Assembly: GCA_028873595.1 (NCBI GenBank)
Contig: JAPPOV010000033.1
Coordinates: 1 to 64,000, forward strand
Origin: Gemmatimonadota bacterium
GTDB taxonomy: Bacteria > Gemmatimonadota > Gemmatimonadetes > Longimicrobiales > Gaopeijiaceae
Direction: 5' to 3'
DNA length: 64,000 bases
Positions 18,093-26,251 of the stretch are shown in pieces (the stretch's first letter is position 1; the number at the start of each line of letters is the position of its first letter). Under the pieces are notes generated by a model. The model made no database searches. It was not told where the DNA came from and saw nothing but the letters and a program-made list of their open reading frames with translations. Made by a program: the position numbers and the translations under genes.

Positions 18093-18530
18093 CCGACGCT
18101 CTTTTGGCCTCTGCCTCAGAGGGATCTCAGCTGCCAGCCGCGGGTCGACCGAACGTCGAGTCTGCCCGCGATTCGTGAGTAACCGCTCGGTGAGTTGGGC
18201 GGGTGGCCCGGTGCGTGGTTCGTCTAAGATACCTTACCAGTCGGGTTAGGGTTCTCGACGAAGGTGCTCATCTCCTGACGAGGCCTCGGGATCCCCGCTA
18301 TCTCGAAGGGTAGTCTGTCGACCCTCTGGAACTGCGAGTTACACGAATGACGATCTTTAGTGATCGGAATATCCTGGCCGCCACAGCGGTAAGGTCCGCC
18401 TCTTACGTGATCTCGTCGCATACATGATCCGATGTGTATCCGTGCGTTTTGCCGCACGGCCGACATCGAGAGTGCCGTTAAGGACCTGACTGGTGTGGCA
18501 GCTCAGGACATTCCATCCATTCGCTTGAGC
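18093..18530. other. Intergenic region after the sdh operon
   Basis: This is 438 bp between the sdh operon (+) and a convergent membrane-protein gene (-). A perfect 6-bp hairpin (CCTCTG, loop CCT, CAGAGG) at 18108-18122 lies 16 bp after the last sdh-operon stop. It may stop or protect the mRNA, but it lacks a T-run. Short open frames here (for example 18224-18466 on -) have no ribosome-binding site or recognisable similarity. Composition is less GC-rich from here to about 20.5 kb. Confidence 0.45.
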
Positions 18531-19001
18531 TTAACTCAGGGAATCTTGGTCCTTTATCCCCTCATTCCTCCACACAGGTGGATCCTCGGGCAACTCGTGC
18601 ACTACCGACTCTGAGGAAGGCACGCTGTCAGAATCTGGGGAGGGCATGCTGTCAGACAGCATGTCGTAGACCTTTGCCACTGCCATCCAACCGACGAAGA
18701 TAATGATCGCGCTGATAATGCCAGCATCTACACGGCGCGTGCCATTCAGAACGTACAGGACGTCAACTAACAGAATCTGAGGGACAGCTACTGCGAGCGC
18801 TGCCTTCATCGAATCCTGCATGTGCTGTGCAACCCAGTCATAGAAGGCTACTTGGAGAGCGACAGCGACAAGGAGGCCTCCAGGGCTGGGTAGAATCGGA
18901 TCTCCCGGAAGATCTCTTGCCATAGCGGGATCGAAAAAGTAGGTGACGCCAACGTAGAAAACGCCCAGGGCAACGGCGTACGCACCGAGAAACCTCTTCA
19001 T
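18531..19001 (-). CDS. Hypothetical multi-pass membrane protein
   Basis: A 156-residue protein from ATG 19001, with AGGAG eight bases upstream; longer in-frame starts lack such a site. There are about four hydrophobic segments (near 5-20, 40-58, 66-85 and 93-112) and then a hydrophilic, Ser/Asp/Pro-rich tail of about 40 residues. I recognise no domain. Its codon use is visibly less GC-rich than that of the flanking sdh and ligase genes. It is convergent with the sdh operon. Confidence 0.65.
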   Translation of the reverse strand: MKRFLGAYAVALGVFYVGVTYFFDPAMARDLPGDPILPSPGGLLVAVALQVAFYDWVAQHMQDSMKAALAVAVPQILLVDVLYVLNGTRRVDAGIISAIIIFVGWMAVAKVYDMLSDSMPSPDSDSVPSSESVVHELPEDPPVWRNEGIKDQDSLS

Positions 19002-19247
19002 GCGACCACTCCTTGCTGTAGGTAGGTGCAAATGAGACTCGCTTCCAACCTTTGGAACGCACAGCAAATGCGCAAGACACTAACGGTCAGTACATTTGAG
19101 CGGAGGACGCGTCTGAGGTCGTAGAGGCTTAGGGTAGCAACCGAGGTCATCGCGGCTAGAGTGCGTCTCTGCCGAGAGGAATCCTGGAAAGATCAGTAAA
19201 TGGCTGCCCATCGTCACGCAGTCATCGAAACGGCGGGAACAGAAATC

Positions 19248-19682
19248 ATGAAGACTGAGATGACTTTGCTACGGTCATGGCGGCTATTCGTACTCTTGAC
19301 ACTAATCCCGTCTCTAGGAGGATGCGGCCTTCTATTGATTGACGGACCTCCTGTGGGCTGGAGGGGCATTGAGGACCCTGACCGACTTGAAGCAGTAGCA
19401 CTTCTAAGTCCATGCACATCCGGGAAAGCCCTTGTGATTGCGGATGGCGCTTACGCCGCTGTGGTCGGCTCCACGTTGTTGTACGAATTGTCTGAGGACC
19501 CTCGCCCTAGCTCCGCGGAAGTTATCCACGGCGTGCTGGCCCTCGGGACGTGGAGCTACTCAGCTTGGTCGGGCAACCAAAAGGTCAACGATTGTAGTGC
19601 CTTCAATTCCCATGTGTACCAACATTTACAGAGCACGGTAGATGGACAGGCCCAGAGTGCTAGCGGTTGGAAGCCTCGTTAG
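19248..19682 (+). CDS. Hypothetical lipoprotein
   Basis: A 144-residue protein with a lipoprotein signal: hydrophobic stretch LFVLLTLIPSLGG followed by lipobox Cys26. The mature part has three further cysteines, Gly/Ala-rich segments (GAYAAVVGSTLLYELS) and no family that I recognise. The start is uncertain among ATG 19248, ATG 19260 and an upstream in-frame start at 19200. The base composition is lower in GC, like that of its neighbours. It ends 18 bp before a double hairpin. Confidence 0.6.
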   Translation: MKTEMTLLRSWRLFVLLTLIPSLGGCGLLLIDGPPVGWRGIEDPDRLEAVALLSPCTSGKALVIADGAYAAVVGSTLLYELSEDPRPSSAEVIHGVLALGTWSYSAWSGNQKVNDCSAFNSHVYQHLQSTVDGQAQSASGWKPR

Positions 19683-19699
19683 GCAGTAAAGCCAGAGAA

Positions 19700-19747
19700 A
19701 GGCTCAGGAACCAAGCTGAGCCTGCTCCCCCTTTGAGTGTCTCAAAG
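19700..19747. terminator. Tandem hairpins between convergent genes
   Basis: Two perfect inverted repeats lie side by side. The first is AGGCTCAG, 8-nt loop, CTGAGCCT (19700-19723, 8-bp stem). The second is CTTTGAG, loop TGT, CTCAAAG (19731-19747, 7-bp stem). They sit 18 bp after the lipoprotein stop and 78 bp from the end of the convergent YdhR-like gene, where a two-way terminator is expected. Tails are only weakly T-rich, so intrinsic termination is likely but not certain. Confidence 0.6.
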
Positions 19748-19824
19748 TGTGCGAAGCATCTCAATCCGCACGAGATGAAGCGAGACCCGGCAGGCGTTTG
19801 TTAGGGGGATCCTTACCTCAGGCG

Positions 19825-20130
19825 TCAAGCGAGACCGCGGGTTACGCGAGTGGGACCCTCGAGGATGCCGAAGTCTTTGACCGAGGCGTTCACGAAGTTG
19901 GGGTTCCCCGCAACAGCGGCGAATACCTCTCCGGACGTGTAGGCATCACATGCAGCCTTGTCCTGGAAGGTGTAGACGCCGCCGTAGGTGTTGCTCTCTG
20001 GATCAGAGAGCCAAACCTTCGCGATCAACCCCGGGATGGCAGCGAACGTGTCTGCTAGTCCGTCACACGCTTCACTGAACTGAGCGTGATCGATGCCTTC
20101 GAGATTGAAATTGACGATCAGGACATGCAT
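19825..20130 (-). CDS. YdhR-type putative monooxygenase
   Basis: A 101-residue protein from ATG 20130 (the frame is open to 20244, but similarity begins here). It starts with the beta strand MHVLIVNFNLEG and contains LAKVWLSDPE-like and GGVYTFQDKAACDAY segments. These are typical of the ferredoxin-like alpha/beta barrel of YdhR/ABM monooxygenases, which work as small dimers on aromatic or quinone-like substrates. A substrate is not known for most members. No good Shine-Dalgarno is visible. The gene stands alone on its strand. Confidence 0.75.
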   Translation of the reverse strand: MHVLIVNFNLEGIDHAQFSEACDGLADTFAAIPGLIAKVWLSDPESNTYGGVYTFQDKAACDAYTSGEVFAAVAGNPNFVNASVKDFGILEGPTRVTRGLA

Positions 20131-20516
20131 AGAAACCAACTTTTGGTAGAGGTGGGATGAGCGATCGGTAACTGCAAAGTGTGAATCTTCGTCAGGTGCA
20201 TCGTGCCATTGGCGCTCTCCATTGAAGAAGAACTGAAGGTGCAAATACGGTGCAGGGCTGCTGGAGCGTTGAAGAGCGTAACCCTCAGATTGGGTTTCGC
20301 AACATATTCGTTGTCACGATGCAGACCAGCGTCCCGGAAGTGAATACGATTCAGACGATTGGCATGCTGGGCCGGTAGTCGAATATGCCTGTAATCGTCG
20401 CCAATTCTCTGGCCGGCGCCAGGAAACAGCGCACCCAGGGCTCGCTGCCTCTCAGACCGGACGGTAACATCTTGGCCCAGAATCTTCGCTGATCTCAGTC
20501 TCTCGGACGGAGCATA
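20131..20516. other. Intergenic region upstream of the acyl-CoA ligase
   Basis: A 386-bp divergent spacer between the YdhR-like gene (-) and the ligase (+). I see no gene in it. A weak 5-bp hairpin (AACCC/GGGTT) occurs at 20280-20296. The ligase start at 20517 has no strong Shine-Dalgarno, only GGACGGAG about nine bases upstream. Promoters for both genes should lie here, but I cannot point to them. Confidence 0.45.
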
Positions 20517-22052
20517 ATGTCAAAAGATCCACGCACGGTTCGGTCTATACTGAATACTGGCTCAGGCGACGCGCCAGCGATTGGAGCTCCCGATCGAGTC
20601 GCGCTCGACTACGCCGGTCTGCGCGCGCACGCGGATCGAACGGTCAAGCGTCTGAATGAGCTCGGTCTGGGCCGAGGGGATCGAGTCGCGATCGTTCTGC
20701 AGAATGGCCCTGAGATGGCTTCTGCGTTCATCTCGTTGGCCTGCGGCGTGACGACTGCGCCGCTGAATCCCGGGTACCGGCGAAAAGAGTACGACTTTTA
20801 CCTTGAGGATCTGGGAGCCAAGGCCCTGGTCGTGGAGGAGGACAGTGAGTCCGAAGCGATCGACGCGGCCCGAGCGTTGGGAGCGACGATTATCCGACTG
20901 CGCGTCCCCGATGGAGCCCCCGCCGGGATCTTTGACCTGGAACCCGAAGGCAAGCCCAGTGGTTCTCCGGCACAGCGCGGACCTGCGGAAGCTGACGACG
21001 TCGCACTGGTGCTGCACACCTCCGGCACGACATCAAGACCGAAGATCGTTCCACTGTTGCATCGCAACATATGTGCGTCTGCGGCCAATATCCGCGGTAC
21101 GCTGCAATTGGAGCCCGGTGACACGTGCCTCAATGTTATGCCGCTCTTTCACATCCATGGCCTCATGGCACCGGTCCTGTCATCGCTGTCCACCGGATCC
21201 ACGGTCGTGTGCACACCTGGTTTCAATGCCCTGAAGTTCTATGGCTGGATGGACGCGGTCCGTCCGTCGTGGTATTCGGCCGTACCCACCATGCATCAGG
21301 CGATTCTCGCTCGAGCCCCTCGTAACGAGGAGGCGGTCGCGCGCGCGAGGCAAAGTCTTCGGCTCATCCGCTCGTCCTCGTCCTCACTCCCGCCACAGGT
21401 ACTGGGCGAACTGGAAGAGATGTTTGGTGTCCCGGTCGTCGAGGCGTATGCGATGACCGAGGCTTCGCATCAAATGACCTGCAATCAGCTTCCGCCAGGA
21501 CTGCGAAAGGCGGGCACCGTGGGGTGCGCGTCGGGGCCGGAGGTTGCCATCATGGACGATGACGGCAATCTGCTGGAGGTGGGGCAAGTGGGTGAGATCG
21601 TGATCCGGGGCCCCAATGTTACGCCGGGTTATGAGAACAACCCGGAGGCGAACGAGAAGGCCTTCACCAACGGGTGGTTCAGGACGGGCGACCAGGGTGC
21701 GATGGACGACGATGGCTATTTTTCGCTCACAGGCCGCCTGAAAGAGATCATCAACCGCGGCGGAGAAAAGATCTCGCCCAAGGAAGTCGACGTCGTGCTC
21801 ATGGACCACCCTGCGATCCAGCAGGTGGTGACCTTCTCGGTCCCGCACGATAAGCTTGGAGAGGAGGTCGCTGCGGCGGTTGTGCTGCGTGAGGGGACGG
21901 AAACGACTACCGCGGATATTCGAGACTTTGCCGCCACCCGGCTGGCTGACTTCAAGGTGCCCCGAACCGTTTTGATCATGGACGAGATTCCAAAAGGACC
22001 GACTGGGAAGCTCCGCCGTATCGGTCTCGCAGAGCAACTCGGAATCGCGTGA
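20517..22052 (+). CDS. AMP-forming acyl-CoA synthetase, oxalate-CoA ligase-like
   Basis: A 511-residue adenylate-forming ligase with all core motifs: the P-loop-like LHTSGTTSRPK (about 167-177), the A5 motif EAYAMTEASHQM, the A7 region GWFRTGDQG, LTGRLKEIINRGGEKISP, and the catalytic lysine near GPTGKLRR. The whole chain, notably PLFHIHGL, YSAVPTMHQAIL, RSSSSSLPP and GYENNPEANEKAF, follows the plant/yeast oxalyl-CoA synthetase (AAE3/Pcs60) pattern more closely than long-chain enzymes. Activation of oxalate to oxalyl-CoA is thus a reasonable guess; a broader acyl-CoA ligase remains possible. Its stop overlaps the GTG of the next gene (GTGA), suggesting a shared pathway. Confidence 0.85.
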   Translation: MSKDPRTVRSILNTGSGDAPAIGAPDRVALDYAGLRAHADRTVKRLNELGLGRGDRVAIVLQNGPEMASAFISLACGVTTAPLNPGYRRKEYDFYLEDLGAKALVVEEDSESEAIDAARALGATIIRLRVPDGAPAGIFDLEPEGKPSGSPAQRGPAEADDVALVLHTSGTTSRPKIVPLLHRNICASAANIRGTLQLEPGDTCLNVMPLFHIHGLMAPVLSSLSTGSTVVCTPGFNALKFYGWMDAVRPSWYSAVPTMHQAILARAPRNEEAVARARQSLRLIRSSSSSLPPQVLGELEEMFGVPVVEAYAMTEASHQMTCNQLPPGLRKAGTVGCASGPEVAIMDDDGNLLEVGQVGEIVIRGPNVTPGYENNPEANEKAFTNGWFRTGDQGAMDDDGYFSLTGRLKEIINRGGEKISPKEVDVVLMDHPAIQQVVTFSVPHDKLGEEVAAAVVLREGTETTTADIRDFAATRLADFKVPRTVLIMDEIPKGPTGKLRRIGLAEQLGIA

Positions 22053-23023
22053 AGATCTGCATCTACGGAGCGGGGGCGATCGGTGGGTTCCTCGGGGTCC
22101 AGCTGTCACTCGCGGGTGAAGATGTCACACTGATTGCACGCGGCCCCCATTTGGAGGCGATGCAGAAGAACGGGGTTCGTTTGCGCATCGGCGGCGAAGA
22201 ACGAATCGCTCACCCGCGGTGCACTAGTGATCCGACAGAGGTCGGTGAGCAGGATTTCGTGATCGTCACACTTAAGGCGCACTCTGCTCCGACAGTCGTA
22301 GATGCGATGCAGCCGCTCCTCGGACCGGAAACGGCTGTGGTAAGCGCCGTCAACGGGGTCCCATGGTGGTACTTCCATCGACTGGAGGGTCCCTGGGAAG
22401 GGACGAGGCTCGCAAGTGTCGATCCCGACGACGTCCAGTGGGACGGGATCGGGCCGGAGCGCGCGATCGGATGCGTAGTCTATCCGGCGACCGAGGTGCT
22501 AGAGCCGGGCGTCATCCAGCACCTCGATGGTGATCGATTCACATTGGGGGAGCCGAGCGGTGACAAGACGGAGCGCGTCCTCGCCCTTGCTCGTGCGCTG
22601 AAGGGCGCTGGATTCCGGGCCCCAGTCCGGCGCATCCGCGACGATCTCTGGGTCAAGTTGTGGGGCAACCTCTGCTTCAATCCCATCAGTGCCCTGACAC
22701 TGGAAACTCTGGACACGGTCGCGACTGATCCCGGTACGCGCGCCGTATCCCGAGCCATGATGCTCGAGGCGCAGGCGATCGGGGAGAAGCTCGGGGTTCG
22801 CTTCTCGATCGACGTGGACAAGCGCATTGATGGAGCCGCGGCAATTGGTGCGCACCGAACGTCGATGCTCCAGGATCTCGAGCGTGGACGTGCAATGGAG
22901 ATCGACGCCCTTGTGACGGCCGTCCAGGAGATGGGCCGTCTCGTCGACGAACCGACACCCACGATCGACACTGTTCTGGCCCTTGTGCAGCAGCGGGCTC
23001 GGGTTGCGGGGGCCTACCTGTAG
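22049..23023 (+). CDS. Ketopantoate reductase family (PanE/ApbA) oxidoreductase
   Basis: A 324-residue NAD(P)H-dependent 2-dehydropantoate 2-reductase family protein. The nucleotide-binding loop YGAGAIGGFLG is at residues 6-16. The catalytic-type lysine lies in DDLWVKLWGN, and the substrate-side segment HRTSMLQDLERGRAMEID is typical. The GTG start at 22049 overlaps the ligase stop by four bases, arguing for co-translation. The pairing with an acyl-CoA ligase rather than panB or panC suggests a 2-hydroxy/2-keto acid substrate other than ketopantoate, so I leave the symbol blank. It ends 22 bp from the convergent transporter. Confidence 0.85.
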   Translation: MKICIYGAGAIGGFLGVQLSLAGEDVTLIARGPHLEAMQKNGVRLRIGGEERIAHPRCTSDPTEVGEQDFVIVTLKAHSAPTVVDAMQPLLGPETAVVSAVNGVPWWYFHRLEGPWEGTRLASVDPDDVQWDGIGPERAIGCVVYPATEVLEPGVIQHLDGDRFTLGEPSGDKTERVLALARALKGAGFRAPVRRIRDDLWVKLWGNLCFNPISALTLETLDTVATDPGTRAVSRAMMLEAQAIGEKLGVRFSIDVDKRIDGAAAIGAHRTSMLQDLERGRAMEIDALVTAVQEMGRLVDEPTPTIDTVLALVQQRARVAGAYL

Positions 23024-23045
23024 CCGGGAGTTCCGCTCAAGCCCG

Positions 23046-24593
23046 TCAGCCTGCGAAGTAACGCACCCAGATCGTCCAGTAGATCGAGATGCCGGTGAGA
23101 CCGGTAAAGACCGCGAGACTCGTCCAGCCGAAACCACGCGCAAACGCAGACGGATAGAAGGCTTTGTCGTCCTTGGGGATGACCGTCAAGCAATACCAGA
23201 AATTCAGAAAGAAGATCACGGGCGCGACGAAGGCAGCGAGTGCTGACGCGACGAGGACGAGAAACACCGGACGCGGCAGTCCCCAGATGATCGCCACAGA
23301 GGCGACCAGCGAGTAGAACATGGTCGCCCGGTAGATGTTGTACTCCGAATACCAGGTGCTCCGGTGCTCCGGTGGGAGACTCTCGACATCGATACCGGTC
23401 AGGCGCGCAGTTCCGCGAAAGAGGTTTCGGGAGCATGCTCCTACGATCCGTGGCCAGCCGTCGAAATAGTTGAATGCCGTCGAGAACGTGGCCGCGAAGG
23501 CACCGAGCATAAAGACCACAGCCATCGGCCCGGAAAGATTCGCCGTGAAGATGCGTACGATGTCGCCCATGACCCCGCGACCCTGTAGTTCGCTGGGATA
23601 GATTCGCACCGCTGCGAGCAGGACGAAGATCACCGCGAGAACGAAAGAGACGATGTACCCCTGCCGGAAATCCCACGTGCCGATCTTGAACCAGCGGCGG
23701 CAGTAGTCAGACGCGTTCTGAGGCAGCACAGATGTATCGACCGCCAGGTCCGTCTTGCGAGGGGTGAACGGGTCAAACGGAGTCGCGAGTCCCATGATCT
23801 CGAGTCGTTCACGGATCTTGCTCATCCCCTTCTTCTTTGCCTTCCCCCACTCCGACGCTTGAAGAGAGACATCGATACCCGTCGGCAGCAGGCCGAGGAA
23901 CGCGGCAATGATCAGCCATGACCCATTGTCACCGACGGCGGGAGCCGGAACTTCGAAGATGAAGAAACTCGCCATTGCCGAGATCGGGGACGGCTCCGCG
24001 ATGAAGACCGCCAGGGTCGAAATGACGAGGATCGCGGCAAGCCCCTTGGCCGCTATTTCGACCGCCTGATAGCGGCCGCGCAAAATGATAGCCACCGCCA
24101 CCAGAGCGAGTCCCAGGCCGTATTGAGGAAGGGTGAAGGGGAGGCCGATCACCTCGCTACCCACCCAGTACGCGACGGCCGCTGCCGCAATCAGACGCCC
24201 GGCCTGACCTACCGCACACTGAATGAGCGTCGTGATCATGACGTACCACAACGGCCACTTCTTCCAGGCCGTACTGTACGCCTCGATCATGCTCTTGCCG
24301 GTCGCATTCGTGAACCGGAAGGCCATCTCGAACCCGTAATACTTGAAGATGTAGGCCACAGGCAGGCACCATAGCAGTGCGTAGCCAAAGCGCCCGCCAG
24401 CTGTGGGGGCCGTCACGAGATGGCTCGTTCCGATCCCTGTCATCATAAGGATCACACCTGGACCGAAGTGGCTCATCAGGCCACGCAGTGTCAGATCTGG
24501 CATTTCCAGGTCAGCGAAGGTCGCTTCGGACGTGCTGCCTGGTTGGGTCGAAGTGAATCCGATCTCGGGAGAGTCGTTTCGGTCGGCGCTCAT
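23046..24593 (-). CDS. Nramp-related membrane transporter lacking the usual metal motif
   Basis: A 515-residue protein of the Nramp/LeuT-fold class with about 11-12 hydrophobic helices, from ATG 24593 (AGGGTG upstream). The first helix region, FGPGVILMMTGIGTSHL followed by GGRFGYALLW, aligns with Nramp TM1. However, the family's metal-binding DPGN is absent (TAPTAGG in its place), and the TM6 region reads LLPTGID rather than a methionine-containing metal motif. A roughly 60-residue loop between helices contains DPFTPRKTDLAVDT. It is thus likely a transporter, but of an ion or solute other than Mn/Fe (inference). It is divergent from the first sulfatase with 212 bp between them. Confidence 0.8.
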   Translation of the reverse strand: MSADRNDSPEIGFTSTQPGSTSEATFADLEMPDLTLRGLMSHFGPGVILMMTGIGTSHLVTAPTAGGRFGYALLWCLPVAYIFKYYGFEMAFRFTNATGKSMIEAYSTAWKKWPLWYVMITTLIQCAVGQAGRLIAAAAVAYWVGSEVIGLPFTLPQYGLGLALVAVAIILRGRYQAVEIAAKGLAAILVISTLAVFIAEPSPISAMASFFIFEVPAPAVGDNGSWLIIAAFLGLLPTGIDVSLQASEWGKAKKKGMSKIRERLEIMGLATPFDPFTPRKTDLAVDTSVLPQNASDYCRRWFKIGTWDFRQGYIVSFVLAVIFVLLAAVRIYPSELQGRGVMGDIVRIFTANLSGPMAVVFMLGAFAATFSTAFNYFDGWPRIVGACSRNLFRGTARLTGIDVESLPPEHRSTWYSEYNIYRATMFYSLVASVAIIWGLPRPVFLVLVASALAAFVAPVIFFLNFWYCLTVIPKDDKAFYPSAFARGFGWTSLAVFTGLTGISIYWTIWVRYFAG

Positions 24594-24805
24594 GAGCACC
24601 CTGAGTGTTGGATGTTGATTGCGGCCACAGCGTGAACGTGTAGCGGTAAAGCTGCGCGCGCCTGTGGCTTGACGCAAAAGGTCGCTCGATCGGTTCGACC
24701 GTGCATTCCGATCGGGCCCGCCCTTTATGTGCTATGCTCTTTGCGAGTACGGGGGCGGCATGCGGGCCGATTCCGTTCAAAACCTTCGCATCTGCTTGAG
24801 GCGGG

Positions 24806-26251
24806 ATGAAACGACTTAGAACTACCCTGTTATTTTGCCTAGGCATCCTCGGGTTACCGGCGTGCGCTGACTCGGCAGCAGACCCGCCCTTGAACGTCGT
24901 CGTGGTTCTGATCGACGATATGGGCTGGATGGACACCGGGGTCTACGGGAGTGGTTTTTACGAAACGCCGAATATCGATCGTCTGGCGGCAGAAGGAGCC
25001 CGTTTCACTCAGTTCTATACGGCCAGTTCAGTGTGCTCGCCGACGCGTGCGAGCATCATGACAGGTAAGCATCCGGCCCGGCTGGACATCACCAACTGGA
25101 TCGGCGGGGAGCAGAACGGGCTACTCAACCAGGCGGTCTACCTTCGTCAGCTTCCCGAGAGTGAGACCACGTTCGGCGAGGCCTTTTCGGATGCAGGGTA
25201 CCGGACTGGTTACATCGGCAAGTGGCATCTCGGCCCAGACGGACATCTTCCGGACAGTCAGGGGTTCCAGTTCAGTTTTGCGGTGAACCATGCGGGTCAG
25301 CCGGCCTCGTATTTTCCGCCGTACGCGCGCTCAACCGAGTCACCGACTGACGTTCCCGATCTGTTCGGGGATCCGGAGAATTCCTACCTGACGGACCGGC
25401 TGACGGACGCTTCACTCGATTTCATCGAGGACAATCGCGAGAGACCTTTCCTGCTGGTGTTGTCACATTACGCCGTCCACACCCCGCTTCAGGCACCCCA
25501 GGAGGAGGTCGAGCGCTACGAAGAAAAGGCCGCGGAGCTCGGGCCGGAGCTCGAGGAGCATTACGAAGCTGAGCGGGAGGCGGAAACCAAGCTCCGGCAG
25601 GACCACCCAACCTATGCGGCGATGATCGCGTCGACGGACCGGAGCATAGGTCGAATTCTCGATAAGTTGGTCGAGCTTGGATTGGATGAGCACACGGCTG
25701 TGGTCTTCCTTTCTGATAACGGAGGCTTGAGCACACTCATGCGACGGAGCCCCAACCAGGCCACGGCGAACGTGCCGCTGAGAGCCGGAAAGGGGTGGTT
25801 GTACGAGGGGGGAATCCGCGCTCCGCTGATCGTGCGTTGGCCGGGTGTGATTTCGGCTGGCACCGTGGTGTCTGCCCCTGCGACCAGCAATGACGTGTTC
25901 CCGACACTTCTGGCGCTCGCTGGGTTGCCCGCACGTCCTCAGGATCACGTCGATGGAGTATCACTGCTCGGTGCGATCCAGGAGGATGCAGGAGAGATCC
26001 ACGATGCCCTCTATTGGCACTTCCCCCACTATCATGGGTCAGGTAACCGACCGGGAGGAGCTGTTCGAATCGGGGACCTGAAGTTGATCGAATGGTTCGA
26101 GGACGACGCGGTGGAACTGTACGATCTCTCTGTTGACTTGAGTGAACGTCGAGACCTGTCGAAGGAGCGGCCAGAGGACACTGCCCGGCTCCTGAGTGCC
26201 CTCCGTAGTTGGAGGCGGGAGGTCGACGCGAAGATGCCCACGGGGCGCTGA
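24806..26251 (+). CDS. S1 family sulfatase, lipoprotein
   Basis: A 481-residue arylsulfatase-type enzyme. It has a lipoprotein signal with LGLPAC (C20). Metal residues D37 and D38 lie in VLIDDMGW. The formylglycine motif is CSPTRAS (C77), and GKWHLGP, ALIVRWPG-like and FLSDNGG segments follow. It would hydrolyse sulfate esters outside the cytoplasm after C77 is oxidised to formylglycine by a maturase. No canonical maturase is seen in this window. Its stop shares one base with the start of the LamG/phosphatase gene, so the two probably act on the same kind of substrate. Which sulfated compound it cuts is unknown. Confidence 0.92.
   Translation: MKRLRTTLLFCLGILGLPACADSAADPPLNVVVVLIDDMGWMDTGVYGSGFYETPNIDRLAAEGARFTQFYTASSVCSPTRASIMTGKHPARLDITNWIGGEQNGLLNQAVYLRQLPESETTFGEAFSDAGYRTGYIGKWHLGPDGHLPDSQGFQFSFAVNHAGQPASYFPPYARSTESPTDVPDLFGDPENSYLTDRLTDASLDFIEDNRERPFLLVLSHYAVHTPLQAPQEEVERYEEKAAELGPELEEHYEAEREAETKLRQDHPTYAAMIASTDRSIGRILDKLVELGLDEHTAVVFLSDNGGLSTLMRRSPNQATANVPLRAGKGWLYEGGIRAPLIVRWPGVISAGTVVSAPATSNDVFPTLLALAGLPARPQDHVDGVSLLGAIQEDAGEIHDALYWHFPHYHGSGNRPGGAVRIGDLKLIEWFEDDAVELYDLSVDLSERRDLSKERPEDTARLLSALRSWRREVDAKMPTGR

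Noticed and set aside
18224-18466. An 80-codon minus-strand frame in the intergenic region
   Set aside because: It has no ribosome-binding site, and its translation shows no domain or membrane segment.
24669-24738. Promoter-like TTGACG (24669) and TATGCT (24733) upstream of the first sulfatase
   Set aside because: The spacing of the two boxes does not fit a single sigma-70 promoter, and neither has a good partner.
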